Positions 16,490 through 24,459 of a stretch of 64,000 nt of DNA are shown here, piece by piece. The DNA comes from Microbacterium forte (GTDB lineage Bacteria; Actinomycetota; Actinomycetes; Actinomycetales; Microbacteriaceae). The notes below the pieces were generated by a model that saw only the letters and a program-made list of their open reading frames with translations, was not told the DNA's origin and searched no databases. The stretch spans positions 3,224,001 to 3,288,000 of the forward strand of contig NZ_CP116871.1 of assembly GCF_031885415.1 (NCBI RefSeq), in the 5' to 3' direction. A program made the translations under genes and the position numbers. Position 1 is the first letter of the stretch, and every line of letters starts with the position of its first letter.

Positions 16490-17892
16490 GCGAACCGGGC
16501 ACGAGCAGGTCGGGCGCGCTGCGGGTCGTCGCGATCGCCGACGCCGACTCGTTCGTGAAGTGGTCGGCGTCGCTGCTCGGCAGTGTGCCCGGCATCCGTC
16601 CGCATCTGCTGCTGGTGCAGACGCCGCTGACCGCGAGCGTCGATCAGCAGCGCACGGCGCTGGCCGGCACCGGGATGCTGTCAGACGACGTCACCCGCAT
16701 CGGCTTCGCGCAGGCTGCCGCGTGGCTCGAGGGACAGCGTCCCGACGTCGTCCTGCTCGCCGGGCGCGGGCCGTTCGTGCGCCTGATGGGGCGCCTGGTC
16801 GACACGCTCTCGCACCGCCCGGTGGTCGTAGCGGGTCTGCCGGGAATGGCGATCCCCGCCCAGCGGGGCGCCCTCGAGTACCGCCGCCATGCCGACCTGC
16901 TCGTGGTGCACTCCCACCGTGAGGAACGCGCGTTCGCCGAGCTGGGCCACCGGATCGGCGTGCAGGTGCCGACGGCGCTGGCCACATTGCCGTTCGCGCG
17001 ATCGCGATCGCGTATGCTCGCCGCTGACCGGGCCCGGGCGCTCGGCGCAGACGCAGGCCACCCGGCAGGAACCCTCATCGCCGATCGTCCTCCGACTCCG
17101 AGCGCCGTGCGGATGCCGGCGACCGACATCGTGTTCGCGGCGCAGGCCCTGGTGCCGGTCGGACGGGACGAACGCGCCGAGATCGCCGCCACCCTCGTCA
17201 GGGCGGCCGAGGCCGACCCGAATCGTCGAGTCGTCGTCAAGCTGCGCTCGCGCCCAGGGGAGTCCGAGACCCACCTCGAGCGCGATCCGTATCTCGAGCT
17301 GCTGCCTGCCCGGCGTCCCGACAACCTCGTGGTCTCCTACTCCTCGATGGCTGCCGCGCTCTCGACGGCGGCCGGACTCGTGACAGTCAGCTCGACCGCG
17401 GCCGTCGAAGCCGTGGCGCTCGGTGTGCCTGTGATCGCGCTCGATTCGTTCGGCGTCAGCAAGAGCCTGCTCAACACCGTCTTCGTCGGCAGTGGGCTGC
17501 TCGGCGGGCGCAACGAGGTCGTGGCCGGTCGATTCCGGCATCCGCACCCCGCCTGGCTGCGAGACAACTACTTCCACCCGGCGGCCGAGTCGACCTGGTG
17601 GAACCACGTCGAGCAGCTGGTCGCTCTGCGCCGGGCCGGTGCTCTGCCGGCGAAGCGCGTGCCGGCAGCCCGAGGCGGCGCGCTTCACGAGGCGTGGCAC
17701 CGCGCGAGCGTGCTCGGCTCGAAGGACCGCACCCTCGGCGGCGCTGCTGCTCTCGCCGTGGGGGTGCCTGCGACGGCGCTCCTCGCTGCTCTGCGCCGCG
17801 GCCGCGCGTCCGGCGACGGCGGCACCTGGGCCGACGCGACGACCGACATCACCCTCGAGCCGAACCCGTTCCACGACTCGATCCGGCGCTGA
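16486..17892 (+). CDS. DUF6716 putative glycosyltransferase
   Basis: The 468-residue protein begins with an overlap (ATGA) on the NeuB-like gene. It has a GT-B-like layout: an N-terminal Rossmann-like part (VVLLAGRGPFVRLMGRLVDTL) and a C-terminal donor half with VVVKLRSRP and VTVSSTAAVEAVALGVPVIALDSFG. The last block resembles the Ser/Thr motif of sialyltransferases. No signal or firm membrane segment is visible, except a weakly hydrophobic stretch near 420. It probably adds or modifies the acidic sugar of the same polymer. The DUF6716 name is from memory and no activity is established. Confidence 0.75.
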   Translation: MSEPGTSRSGALRVVAIADADSFVKWSASLLGSVPGIRPHLLLVQTPLTASVDQQRTALAGTGMLSDDVTRIGFAQAAAWLEGQRPDVVLLAGRGPFVRLMGRLVDTLSHRPVVVAGLPGMAIPAQRGALEYRRHADLLVVHSHREERAFAELGHRIGVQVPTALATLPFARSRSRMLAADRARALGADAGHPAGTLIADRPPTPSAVRMPATDIVFAAQALVPVGRDERAEIAATLVRAAEADPNRRVVVKLRSRPGESETHLERDPYLELLPARRPDNLVVSYSSMAAALSTAAGLVTVSSTAAVEAVALGVPVIALDSFGVSKSLLNTVFVGSGLLGGRNEVVAGRFRHPHPAWLRDNYFHPAAESTWWNHVEQLVALRRAGALPAKRVPAARGGALHEAWHRASVLGSKDRTLGGAAALAVGVPATALLAALRRGRASGDGGTWADATTDITLEPNPFHDSIRR

Positions 17893-17913
17893 GACACCGG
17901 CGGGCGATCGGGC

Positions 17914-18516
17914 TCAGGGGCGGAGCAGTGCGTCGACCTGCGCCCTCACGTCCTGGGCGATCTCATCGATGCTCGCCTCGGCATTGACGCTCGCCGCCAT
18001 CGTGACGAACATCACCGCTGACACGATCCGGGCGAGTGCGGCAGCCCGATTGTCGTCGATGGTCGGATCGCGCCGCAGGATGTCCGCCAGCGCGTTCTCG
18101 GTGTCGCCCACGATGCGCAGAGCCTCGGCATGGTGCGAGTCGGTCGGATTGCCGAACACCATCTCGCGGAGATAGGTGCGGCCGTTCTCGATCTGGGCGC
18201 GATTGCACTCGATGATCGGGCGGAGGAGAGCCATCGCGGCGTCGAGCGTGTCCGGTGTCGCCTCGGCGGCCGCACGTCCGGCCTCGAGCGCGACAGCGTA
18301 GTGCGCGTTCTGCACGAGCAGCAGCAGCTCGCCCTTCGTCTTGGCGTACAGGAACAGCGTGCCCGTGCCGACATCTGCCTTCTCGGCGATCTGCTGGGTG
18401 GTGACGTCGTCGATGCCGTGCTGCGCGAACAGCTCAGTCGCGGCCGCGGTGATGCGCTCGAGCTTCTGCTGCTTGTTGCGCTCGCGGCGCCCGAGGGTCG
18501 GTGCTGGGGTCGACAT
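17914..18516 (-). CDS. TetR family regulator
   Basis: The 200-residue repressor has an N-terminal helix-turn-helix (about 12-60: RITAAATELFAQHGIDDVTTQQIAEKADVGTGTLFLYAKTK) and a helical ligand-binding domain. GAGAGGACGAG precedes ATG 18516. It is divergent from an SDR and a quinone oxidoreductase, and a TetR-style inverted repeat lies in the gap, so it probably represses both directions until it meets an unknown, perhaps reactive or aromatic, inducer. Confidence 0.88.
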   Translation of the reverse strand: MSTPAPTLGRRERNKQQKLERITAAATELFAQHGIDDVTTQQIAEKADVGTGTLFLYAKTKGELLLLVQNAHYAVALEAGRAAAEATPDTLDAAMALLRPIIECNRAQIENGRTYLREMVFGNPTDSHHAEALRIVGDTENALADILRRDPTIDDNRAAALARIVSAVMFVTMAASVNAEASIDEIAQDVRAQVDALLRP

Positions 18517-18534
18517 CTCGTCCTCTCGGGAATA

Positions 18535-18556
18535 TAAACTGATTGGGCTCAGTTAT
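18535..18556. promoter_or_regulatory. Putative TetR operator
   Basis: The arms TAAACTGA (18535-18542) and TCAGTTAT (18549-18556) are inverted with one mismatch around a 6-bp spacer. They lie 19 bp from the TetR start and overlap an AT-rich -10-like stretch (TATATT on the minus strand). Confidence 0.65.
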
Positions 18557-18621
18557 GACTGCAGTCGCTTACGTGCGAACTCAGCAGACACCACATTGTC
18601 CCAAACATCAAGGAGCATTCC

Positions 18622-19335
18622 ATGCCTTCACTCGACGGCGCAGTCGTCCTCATCACCGGAGCGAACGGGGGCATCGGCACCCGTTTCGTCGAGGAGGCGC
18701 TCGCGCGCGGAGCGGCCAAGGTGTACGCCACGGCGCGGACGCCGCGCGAGTGGGCCGACGAGCGGGTGGTGCCCCTGCGACTCGACGTCACGGATGCGGA
18801 GTCGATCCGCGCCGTCGTCGAGGCGGCACCTGATGTGACGGTGCTCATCAACAACGCCGGCGCCTCTGTGCCGACCGCGGGGATCCTCACGCATACGGAC
18901 GATGAGATCCGCCACAACGTCGAGACGAACTTCCTCGGACCGCTCTTCCTGACCAGGGCCTACGCCCCGCTGCAGTCGGGTCGCGACGGAGCGACGGTCA
19001 TCGACATCCACTCCGCTCTCGCCTGGTTCGCCGTCGGCGGCATCTACAGCGCCACGAAGGCGGCGCTGTGGTCGGCCACCAACTCGCTCCGTCTCGAGCT
19101 GGCTCCGTCGGGCGTGCACGTCGTCGGCGTGCACGTCGGCTACGTCGACACGGCGATGGCAGAGCACGTGTCGGACCCCAAGACCGACCCCGCCGAGCTG
19201 GTGCGTGCGATCCTCGACGCGACCGAGCGCGGGGAGTACGAGGTGCTCGCCGACGAGATCTCCGTGCAGCTCAAGGCCGGGCTCAGCGCGCCGCTCGAGG
19301 CGGTCTACCCGCAGCTCCAGCCCGCGGCCGGCTGA
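18622..19335 (+). CDS. Short-chain dehydrogenase/reductase (SDR)
   Basis: This 237-residue classical SDR has TGANGGIG near residues 12-19, NNAG, and the catalytic YSATK. It is a cytoplasmic NAD(P)-dependent oxidoreductase with unknown substrate. An AAGGAG site precedes the ATG. It is divergent from the TetR gene at 17914 and is followed after 34 bp by a quinone oxidoreductase, so the two form a likely TetR-controlled operon for reducing carbonyl or quinone compounds. Confidence 0.88.
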   Translation: MPSLDGAVVLITGANGGIGTRFVEEALARGAAKVYATARTPREWADERVVPLRLDVTDAESIRAVVEAAPDVTVLINNAGASVPTAGILTHTDDEIRHNVETNFLGPLFLTRAYAPLQSGRDGATVIDIHSALAWFAVGGIYSATKAALWSATNSLRLELAPSGVHVVGVHVGYVDTAMAEHVSDPKTDPAELVRAILDATERGEYEVLADEISVQLKAGLSAPLEAVYPQLQPAAG

Positions 19336-19369
19336 TCCCGGTCGAACGAGAACGAACAGGGGAAAGACG

Positions 19370-20368
19370 ATGCGCGCAGTCGTGCTCACCAAGTACAAGC
19401 AGCCGCTGGAACTCATCGAGGTCGAAGAGCCGCAGGTGGGGGAGCGAGACGTCCTGGTCGCGGTCGAGGCCGTCGGCCTCAACCAGCTGGACGAGAAGAT
19501 CCGGGCAGGCGAGTTCGCGCAGATCCTGCCGTACTCTCTGCCCGTCGTGATGGGCAACGACGTGGCGGGCACGGTCATCCGGGTCGGCCGCCTGGTCGAG
19601 TCCTTCCGTCCCGGTGACCGGGTGTTCGCCCGGCCGGATCAGAATCGGATGGGGGCGTTCGCGGAACGGATCGCGGTGGCGGAAGCGGATCTGGCACTGA
19701 TTCCGGACGGCATCTCGATGGCTGAGGCGGCGTCGCTGCCCCTGGTGGCTCTCACGGCGTGGCAGGCGCTGGTGGAGAGAGGCCACGTCGGACCGGGGCA
19801 GAGGGTGCTGATCCACGCGGGGTCCGGCGGCGTGGGCTCGATCGCGATCCAGCTCGCGAAGCATCTCGGCGCGATCGTCGCCACCACCGCGAGCGCGGCG
19901 AACGCCGACTTCGTCCGCGAGCTGGGCGCCGACGTCGTGATCGACTACCGCGCGGAGGATTTCGAGAAGATCCTCTCGGAGTACGACTTCGTGCTCGACA
20001 GCCTCGGCGGCGAGAATCTCGAGAAGTCGCTGCGGGTCCTGAAGCCTGGCGGCCTCGCCGTCGGGATCTCGGGGCCGCCTGACCCGGCGTTCGCGAAGCG
20101 GATGGGGCTGGGCGTGATGGTGCGCCTCGCGATCGCCGTGTTGAGCCGACGGATCCGACGTCAGGCGAAGCGGCTCGGAGTCACTTACGAGTTCCTCTTC
20201 ATGCGCGCGGATGGCGAGCAGCTGAGTCGCATCGCGGCCCTCGTCGACGGAGGTGCGCTCAGGCCCGTCGTCGCGAAGACCTATCCGTTCGGGCAGATAC
20301 CCGCCGCGCTCGCGGATCTCGCGTCCGGGGGCAGCCGGGGAAAGATCGTCGCCACCCTCGAGCGCTGA
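19370..20368 (+). CDS. NADP-dependent quinone oxidoreductase (zinc-independent MDR)
   Basis: The 332-residue medium-chain reductase has an N-terminal GroES-like domain and the NADP site VLIHAGSGGVGSIAIQLAK (about 145-163). The structural-zinc cysteines of alcohol dehydrogenases are absent, as in quinone or enone reductases. ATG 19370 follows AGGGGAAAG. It is probably co-transcribed with the SDR and controlled by the divergent TetR protein. A strong terminator follows. Confidence 0.87.
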   Translation: MRAVVLTKYKQPLELIEVEEPQVGERDVLVAVEAVGLNQLDEKIRAGEFAQILPYSLPVVMGNDVAGTVIRVGRLVESFRPGDRVFARPDQNRMGAFAERIAVAEADLALIPDGISMAEAASLPLVALTAWQALVERGHVGPGQRVLIHAGSGGVGSIAIQLAKHLGAIVATTASAANADFVRELGADVVIDYRAEDFEKILSEYDFVLDSLGGENLEKSLRVLKPGGLAVGISGPPDPAFAKRMGLGVMVRLAIAVLSRRIRRQAKRLGVTYEFLFMRADGEQLSRIAALVDGGALRPVVAKTYPFGQIPAALADLASGGSRGKIVATLER

Positions 20369-20375
20369 TCGCGCG

Positions 20376-20420
20376 ACGTCCGCACCGCCCGCCCGGACAT
20401 CGGGTCGGCGGTGCGGACGT
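20376..20420. terminator. Bidirectional intrinsic terminator
   Basis: A 14-bp perfect stem ACGTCCGCACCGCC (20376-20389) pairs with 20407-20420. It is shared by the convergent oxidoreductase gene and the ABC permease gene, whose stop lies 6 bp beyond. Confidence 0.85.
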
Positions 20421-20426
20421 GTCGCG

Positions 20427-21209
20427 TCAGCTGCTGCGACGGATAGCCCGTACTCCCACCACGAGTCCGACGACCGCCACCGCCAGCGCCGAGACCCACC
20501 CCCACAGCACGGTCGGATCGCCCAGGTCGCCCGCGAACAGCGCGCGCTCGGCCTGCACCACCCAGTTGACCGGGTTGACCGATGCGACCGCCCGCATCCA
20601 GGCGGGGCCGTCGTCGAGAGGCAGCAGCATGCCCGACAGGATCAGCAACGGGAAGATCAGCGACTGCTGCACTCCCCAGAACAGCCACTCGCGGTCTTTG
20701 GTGGCCAACGCCAGCGAGTACGACAGCGAACCGAGTCCGACGCCGAAGACCGCGAGCAGCGCGAGCCCGATGAACAGGCCCGGCAGGTTGATCGCGAACC
20801 CGAACGGCCACGCGATCAGCACGATGATCAGAGCCTGTACCACGATCGGCGCGATCTCCTTGAGCGCACGACCCACGAGCAGCGATGAGCGCGCGAGCGG
20901 TGCGACCAGCGTGCGCTCGTGCGAGCCGGTCATCATCTCGTACTGCAGGTTCGAGCCCGTGGCGCCGGTGCCGAACAGCACGATCATCACGAGCACGCCG
21001 GGCACGAACCAGGCGAGGGTCTCTCCGGCCGGTCGGCCGGACCCGCCGATGAGGAGCGGCGCGAACAGGCCGAGGAACACGAGCGGCTGCAGCAGGCTGA
21101 AGATCAGGGTGAACGGGTCGCGCAGCACCGGCTTGAGCTCGCGGGTCAACACGTTCCTGGTGTCGCGCATGAGATTCGCGCGCACGAGGGTGTCGGTCCT
21201 GGTGGTCAT
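20427..21209 (-). CDS. ABC-2 type exporter permease
   Basis: The 260-residue protein has six predicted membrane helices and an ABC-2 membrane domain, typical of DrrB-like drug or lipid exporters. The frame is open far upstream, inside the ATPase gene, but translation starts at ATG 21209, which overlaps the ATPase stop (ATGA), and the sequence before it is non-homologous. It pairs with the ATPase at 21206. The substrate is unknown; cytotoxic hydrophobic compounds are usual for this class. Confidence 0.88.
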   Translation of the reverse strand: MTTRTDTLVRANLMRDTRNVLTRELKPVLRDPFTLIFSLLQPLVFLGLFAPLLIGGSGRPAGETLAWFVPGVLVMIVLFGTGATGSNLQYEMMTGSHERTLVAPLARSSLLVGRALKEIAPIVVQALIIVLIAWPFGFAINLPGLFIGLALLAVFGVGLGSLSYSLALATKDREWLFWGVQQSLIFPLLILSGMLLPLDDGPAWMRAVASVNPVNWVVQAERALFAGDLGDPTVLWGWVSALAVAVVGLVVGVRAIRRSS

Positions 21210-22243
21210 GAGCGGACTCCTGTCTTGTCGTTCTCGACCCCGGTTGCGGCATCGGACTCGGATGCATCGGCGGTGCCTTCGCCCGCTTCGCGCAGCGTGC
21301 GCCCGGTCAGAGCGAGGAAGACGTCGTCGAGGGTGGGTGGGACGCCGGTCGCCCGACGCACCAGGATGCCGGCGGCATCCAGCTCGCGCACGATCACCGG
21401 CAGCAGTCGGTCGCCGTCGGGCACGGCCAGCGTCAGCGAGTCGTCGTCGAGCGACACCTCGGCCCCGCTGAGGCGAGCGACGGCCGGGCGTGCGTTCGCG
21501 GCATCCGCATCGTTCGCGAAGCCGAAGGTGAGCACGTCGCCGGCGAGCGTCGCCTTCAGCGCTGCCGCGTCGTCGTCGGCGATGATGCGGCCCTTGTCCA
21601 TGACCATCACCCGCTCGGCGTAGCGGTCGGCCTCTTCGAGATAGTGCGTGGTCAGGAAGACGGTCGTGCCGTGCTGGGTGCGCAGGTCGAGGATGTGCTC
21701 CCACAGATTGGCCCTGCTCTGCGGGTCGAGACCGGTCGACGGCTCGTCCAAGAAGATCAGCGGCGGCGCGTGCATGAGACCGAGCGCGATGTCGAGCCGG
21801 CGCTTCTGACCTCCGCTGAGCTGCTGCACCGTGCGGGCCGCGAACGAGGAGAGATCGAGGGACTCGATCAGCTCATCGGCGCGACGGATGCTGTCGCGCC
21901 GGCTCATGCCGTAGAACGCGCCCTGGCTGAGCAGCTCATCGCGCACCCGCTGCGAGAAGCTGCCGCTCGTGAGCTGACCGACGTAGCCGATGCGTGCGCG
22001 AACTCCGGCCGCATCCGTGCGGATGTCGTGGCCGACGACGCGGGCGGTCCCCGACGTCGGCGGGATGAGCGTCGTCAGCATCCGCAGGCTCGTCGACTTG
22101 CCCGCGCCGTTCGGGCCGAGGAACGCGACGAGCTCGCCGCGCACCGCAGTGAAGGAGAGGTCGGTGACCGCTTCGACCGACGTCTTCTTGACGGTGAAGA
22201 CCTTGGTGAGGCCTTCGGTTTCGATGATGGATTCGTTCGACAT
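21206..22243 (-). CDS. ABC transporter ATPase, DrrA-like
   Basis: The 345-residue ATPase has Walker A GPNGAGKST (about 43-51), the signature LSGGQKRRLDIALGL, Walker B LIFLDEPSTGLD and the H-loop TTHYLEEAD. A C-terminal extension with a beta domain (about 225-320) is typical of DrrA-type ATPases. The start has TAGCCT (22250-22255) exactly six bases before it, predicting a leaderless transcript. A 15-bp palindrome between it and the divergent WYL regulator suggests control by that regulator. Confidence 0.92.
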   Translation of the reverse strand: MSNESIIETEGLTKVFTVKKTSVEAVTDLSFTAVRGELVAFLGPNGAGKSTSLRMLTTLIPPTSGTARVVGHDIRTDAAGVRARIGYVGQLTSGSFSQRVRDELLSQGAFYGMSRRDSIRRADELIESLDLSSFAARTVQQLSGGQKRRLDIALGLMHAPPLIFLDEPSTGLDPQSRANLWEHILDLRTQHGTTVFLTTHYLEEADRYAERVMVMDKGRIIADDDAAALKATLAGDVLTFGFANDADAANARPAVARLSGAEVSLDDDSLTLAVPDGDRLLPVIVRELDAAGILVRRATGVPPTLDDVFLALTGRTLREAGEGTADASESDAATGVENDKTGVRS

Positions 22244-22266
22244 GCCAGCAGGCTAGAACGCAATCA

Positions 22267-22281
22267 GGACAGATCCTGTCC
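22267..22281. promoter_or_regulatory. Putative WYL-regulator operator
   Basis: GGACAG (22267-22272) and CTGTCC (22276-22281) are perfect inverted arms around ATC. The site is midway between the two divergent -10 elements (22250-22255 and 22293-22298), so binding would affect both the exporter operon and the WYL gene. Confidence 0.65.
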
Positions 22282-22304
22282 GCAATTTCTGTCAATCTTG
22301 AGAC

Positions 22305-23291
22305 ATGTCCGACACCACCTCCAGAGCCCTCGCCCTGCTCAATCTGCTGCAGACGCACAGGCACTGGCCCGGCACGGAACTGGCGAGCAGGCTCGGCGTC
22401 ACCGAGCGCACGGTGCGCCGCGACGTCGATCGGCTGCGAGAGCTCGGATACCGCGTGGAGTCGACGCCCGGAGCGGCCGGCGGATACCGCCTCGAGGCCG
22501 GCAGTGCCGTGCCCCCGCTGTTGCTCACCGATGACGAGGCGGTGACGATGGCGATCGGTCTTCGCGTCGCCGCGACGCAGCAGCTGGTGGGCGGTGCCGA
22601 GGTGACGCTGACGGCACTTGCGAAGCTCGAGCAGGTGCTGCCGTCGGCGCTGCGTCAGCGGGTCAATGCGCTCGCCGCCGCCGTGCAGCCACCGCGCATC
22701 GGCGACGCCCCGGTGGTCTCGCCCATCGTGCTGGGGGAGATCGCTCTCGCGACCCGAGACCACGAGCGTGTGCGGATGCGCTACGTCGACGGAGCGGGTG
22801 CCGAGAGCGTGCGTCGGGTCGAGCCGCACGCGCTCGCTCCCTCGGGCCGCAAATGGTTCCTGCTGTGCTGGGATCTCGACCGCGATGACTGGAGGACCTT
22901 CCGCGTCGACCGGATCGTCTCGGTCGAGCACACCAGGGTGCTGTTCACACGACGCGAGATCTCGACCGAGGAGATCGACGAGCGGGTGCTCATCGCCGCG
23001 TCGTGGTCGCCGCAGAAGATCGAGGCGGATGCCGTGATGCAGCTGCCGTTCCCCGAGATGCAGGACATGTTCGGGCCCTGGTCCGAGGGCGCGACTCCCG
23101 AGGGTGAGAATCGCACGCGCTGGCCCTTCGGCGGCTCGGACTGGCGCGAGGCGATGTACGCGCTGCTCTGGATCCCCCAGGGCGTCGAGTACACGACCAG
23201 CTTCCCCGAGCCGCATCGCGCCGAGCTGCGGGAGTCGGTGCAGCGGCTTCTGCGGGCGCTCGATGCGCCGGCTCCCGATCCGCGCGACTAA
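22305..23291 (+). CDS. WYL-domain DeoR/YafY-type regulator
   Basis: The 328-residue regulator has an N-terminal winged helix (about 5-60: ELASRLGVTERTVRRDVDRLRELGY) and a WYL domain (about 135-220: RMRYVDGAGAESVRRVEPHAL, then KWFLLCWDLDRDDWRTFRVDRI). WYL domains bind ligands or nucleic acids and often govern nearby transporters or stress genes. The ATG has CAATCT (22293-22298) six bases upstream, a variant of the leaderless layout. It is divergent from the ABC exporter and its stop overlaps that of the next, convergent gene. Confidence 0.88.
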   Translation: MSDTTSRALALLNLLQTHRHWPGTELASRLGVTERTVRRDVDRLRELGYRVESTPGAAGGYRLEAGSAVPPLLLTDDEAVTMAIGLRVAATQQLVGGAEVTLTALAKLEQVLPSALRQRVNALAAAVQPPRIGDAPVVSPIVLGEIALATRDHERVRMRYVDGAGAESVRRVEPHALAPSGRKWFLLCWDLDRDDWRTFRVDRIVSVEHTRVLFTRREISTEEIDERVLIAASWSPQKIEADAVMQLPFPEMQDMFGPWSEGATPEGENRTRWPFGGSDWREAMYALLWIPQGVEYTTSFPEPHRAELRESVQRLLRALDAPAPDPRD

Positions 23292-24214
23292 GGGCGGGGT
23301 GCGGCGATCGAAGGAGGGTTCGGGTCGTTCCACCGTTGAAATGTCTGCACCCACCAGAATGCCGCGAACAGGATCAGGGCGACCGCCTCGCCGATGAGTA
23401 CGACGGGCGTCTCCCCGAAGGTCTGACGGAAGAGCACCGCGACCACGAGCAGCACGAGGTCGGCGATGAGCAGCCCCGCGATCCAGCGATAGACCGATCG
23501 TTGCCGGGGTGTGGGCGGAGTCTCGCCTGGCTCGAGTGGGCCGCCCGCGTAGAGGATCGGGACCGCCGCGAACACTCCGAAGAACAGCAGGGTCACTGCG
23601 AAGTGGATGCTGTTCACAGGCCAGAAGTTGAACGGGAAGTACTCGTCGAGCGCCGGGGCGAAGGCGAGTGCCGTGACGACAGCGGCCGTGACGAGCGCGA
23701 ACAACGACACCAGCACGGCCGCCCGGTTCGGGGTGCGCGTGCGGCGGCGGATCACCGCCATCGTGATCACCACGGCCACCACCACCACGGCATAGACCGC
23801 GATCCCCGCCTTGGCGCTGCCGACGTATCCCGCGGGGATGCACTCCGTGGCGATCGGGCACGGAATGTGGCCGACCGCGCGAGTGTCGGCGAGCCCGGTC
23901 GGAACGATCGCGATGAGCGGCGCCAAGACGGCGCATACGTCGAGCAGCGTCGTCGCCCGGCTGCGTCCTGAGAGAGCCAGCAGGACGACGGATGTCGCGA
24001 TCAGCGCTCCGGCGAAGACGTCGCGGGCCGGCGTGTAGATCGCGTGGCTGATCGAGTGGAGCGGATTCCAGCCGAACATCATCGGCTCCCACATCACCAC
24101 GAAGCTCTGCAGCGCGACGCTCACGAGCAGGGCGAACACGATCAGCACCAGCGACAGACGGAGATAGCGGTGGGTCTTCTGCGGGGTCGTCGCGGGACTG
24201 TCTGCGGCTGCCAT
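23288..24214 (-). CDS. Multipass membrane protein of unknown function
   Basis: The 308-residue protein has about eight membrane segments, with little soluble sequence. Its layout recalls DUF998-type proteins (SISHAIYTPARDVFAGAL, PLIAIVPTGLADTRAVGHIPC), but I cannot assign it firmly. The start at 24214 rather than the in-frame ATG at 24289 is supported by TAGCGT (24221-24226) seven bases upstream. The last four bases overlap the WYL gene: both stop codons share CTAA at 23288-23291. Confidence 0.7.
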   Translation of the reverse strand: MAAADSPATTPQKTHRYLRLSLVLIVFALLVSVALQSFVVMWEPMMFGWNPLHSISHAIYTPARDVFAGALIATSVVLLALSGRSRATTLLDVCAVLAPLIAIVPTGLADTRAVGHIPCPIATECIPAGYVGSAKAGIAVYAVVVVAVVITMAVIRRRTRTPNRAAVLVSLFALVTAAVVTALAFAPALDEYFPFNFWPVNSIHFAVTLLFFGVFAAVPILYAGGPLEPGETPPTPRQRSVYRWIAGLLIADLVLLVVAVLFRQTFGETPVVLIGEAVALILFAAFWWVQTFQRWNDPNPPSIAAPRP

Positions 24215-24350
24215 GTTCGAGACGCTACACCGCTCGGCGGACGCCGCCGTGTGACGCGGCGTGACGCCCCATGTCATGCGGGGACGCACTCTGTCAATCC
24301 CCGCAACGATCCTGGCCTTCCCGGTCGCAGCCGGGTAGCGTCATTCCCAT

Positions 24351-24426
24351 CGCGGCGATCCGGGCGGTCCCGGGCCTCAGTTCATACCTGAAGGCGTGGC
24401 GGGTTCGACTCCCGCCGTCGCGTCCA
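24351..24426 (+). other. tRNA-like sequence, CAT anticodon, degenerate D arm
   Basis: This stretch folds as a near-tRNA. The acceptor stem is 24351-24357 with 24416-24422 (seven pairs, one G-T). A perfect T arm has stem 24399-24403/24411-24415 and loop TTCGACT. The anticodon loop is TTCATAC with a four-of-five-pair stem, and CCA is encoded at 24424-24426. The length from base 1 to the discriminator is 73, as in tRNAs. The D region folds only as CCGG with CCGG and lacks the conserved bases. A -10-like TAGCGT (24336-24341) lies just upstream. It may be a decayed tRNA, an attachment-site remnant or an unusual small RNA. Confidence 0.35.
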
Positions 24427-24459
24427 CTTGTTCGGGCTCTGCCCGCGACCCACCCGCGG

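Noticed and set aside
11940..17892. Calling the product N-acetylneuraminic acid and naming genes neuA/neuB
   Set aside because: No NeuC epimerase is present and the synthase lacks the SAF domain; the sugar is unproven, so gene symbols are left blank.
21936..24092. A 718-codon minus-strand frame across the WYL regulator
   Set aside because: It runs through three genes with good motifs in other frames, is Arg/Pro-rich and has no promoter or ribosome site.
24351..24426. Confident tRNA-Met call
   Set aside because: The D arm is abnormal and the anticodon stem has a mismatch, so I list it only as tRNA-like.
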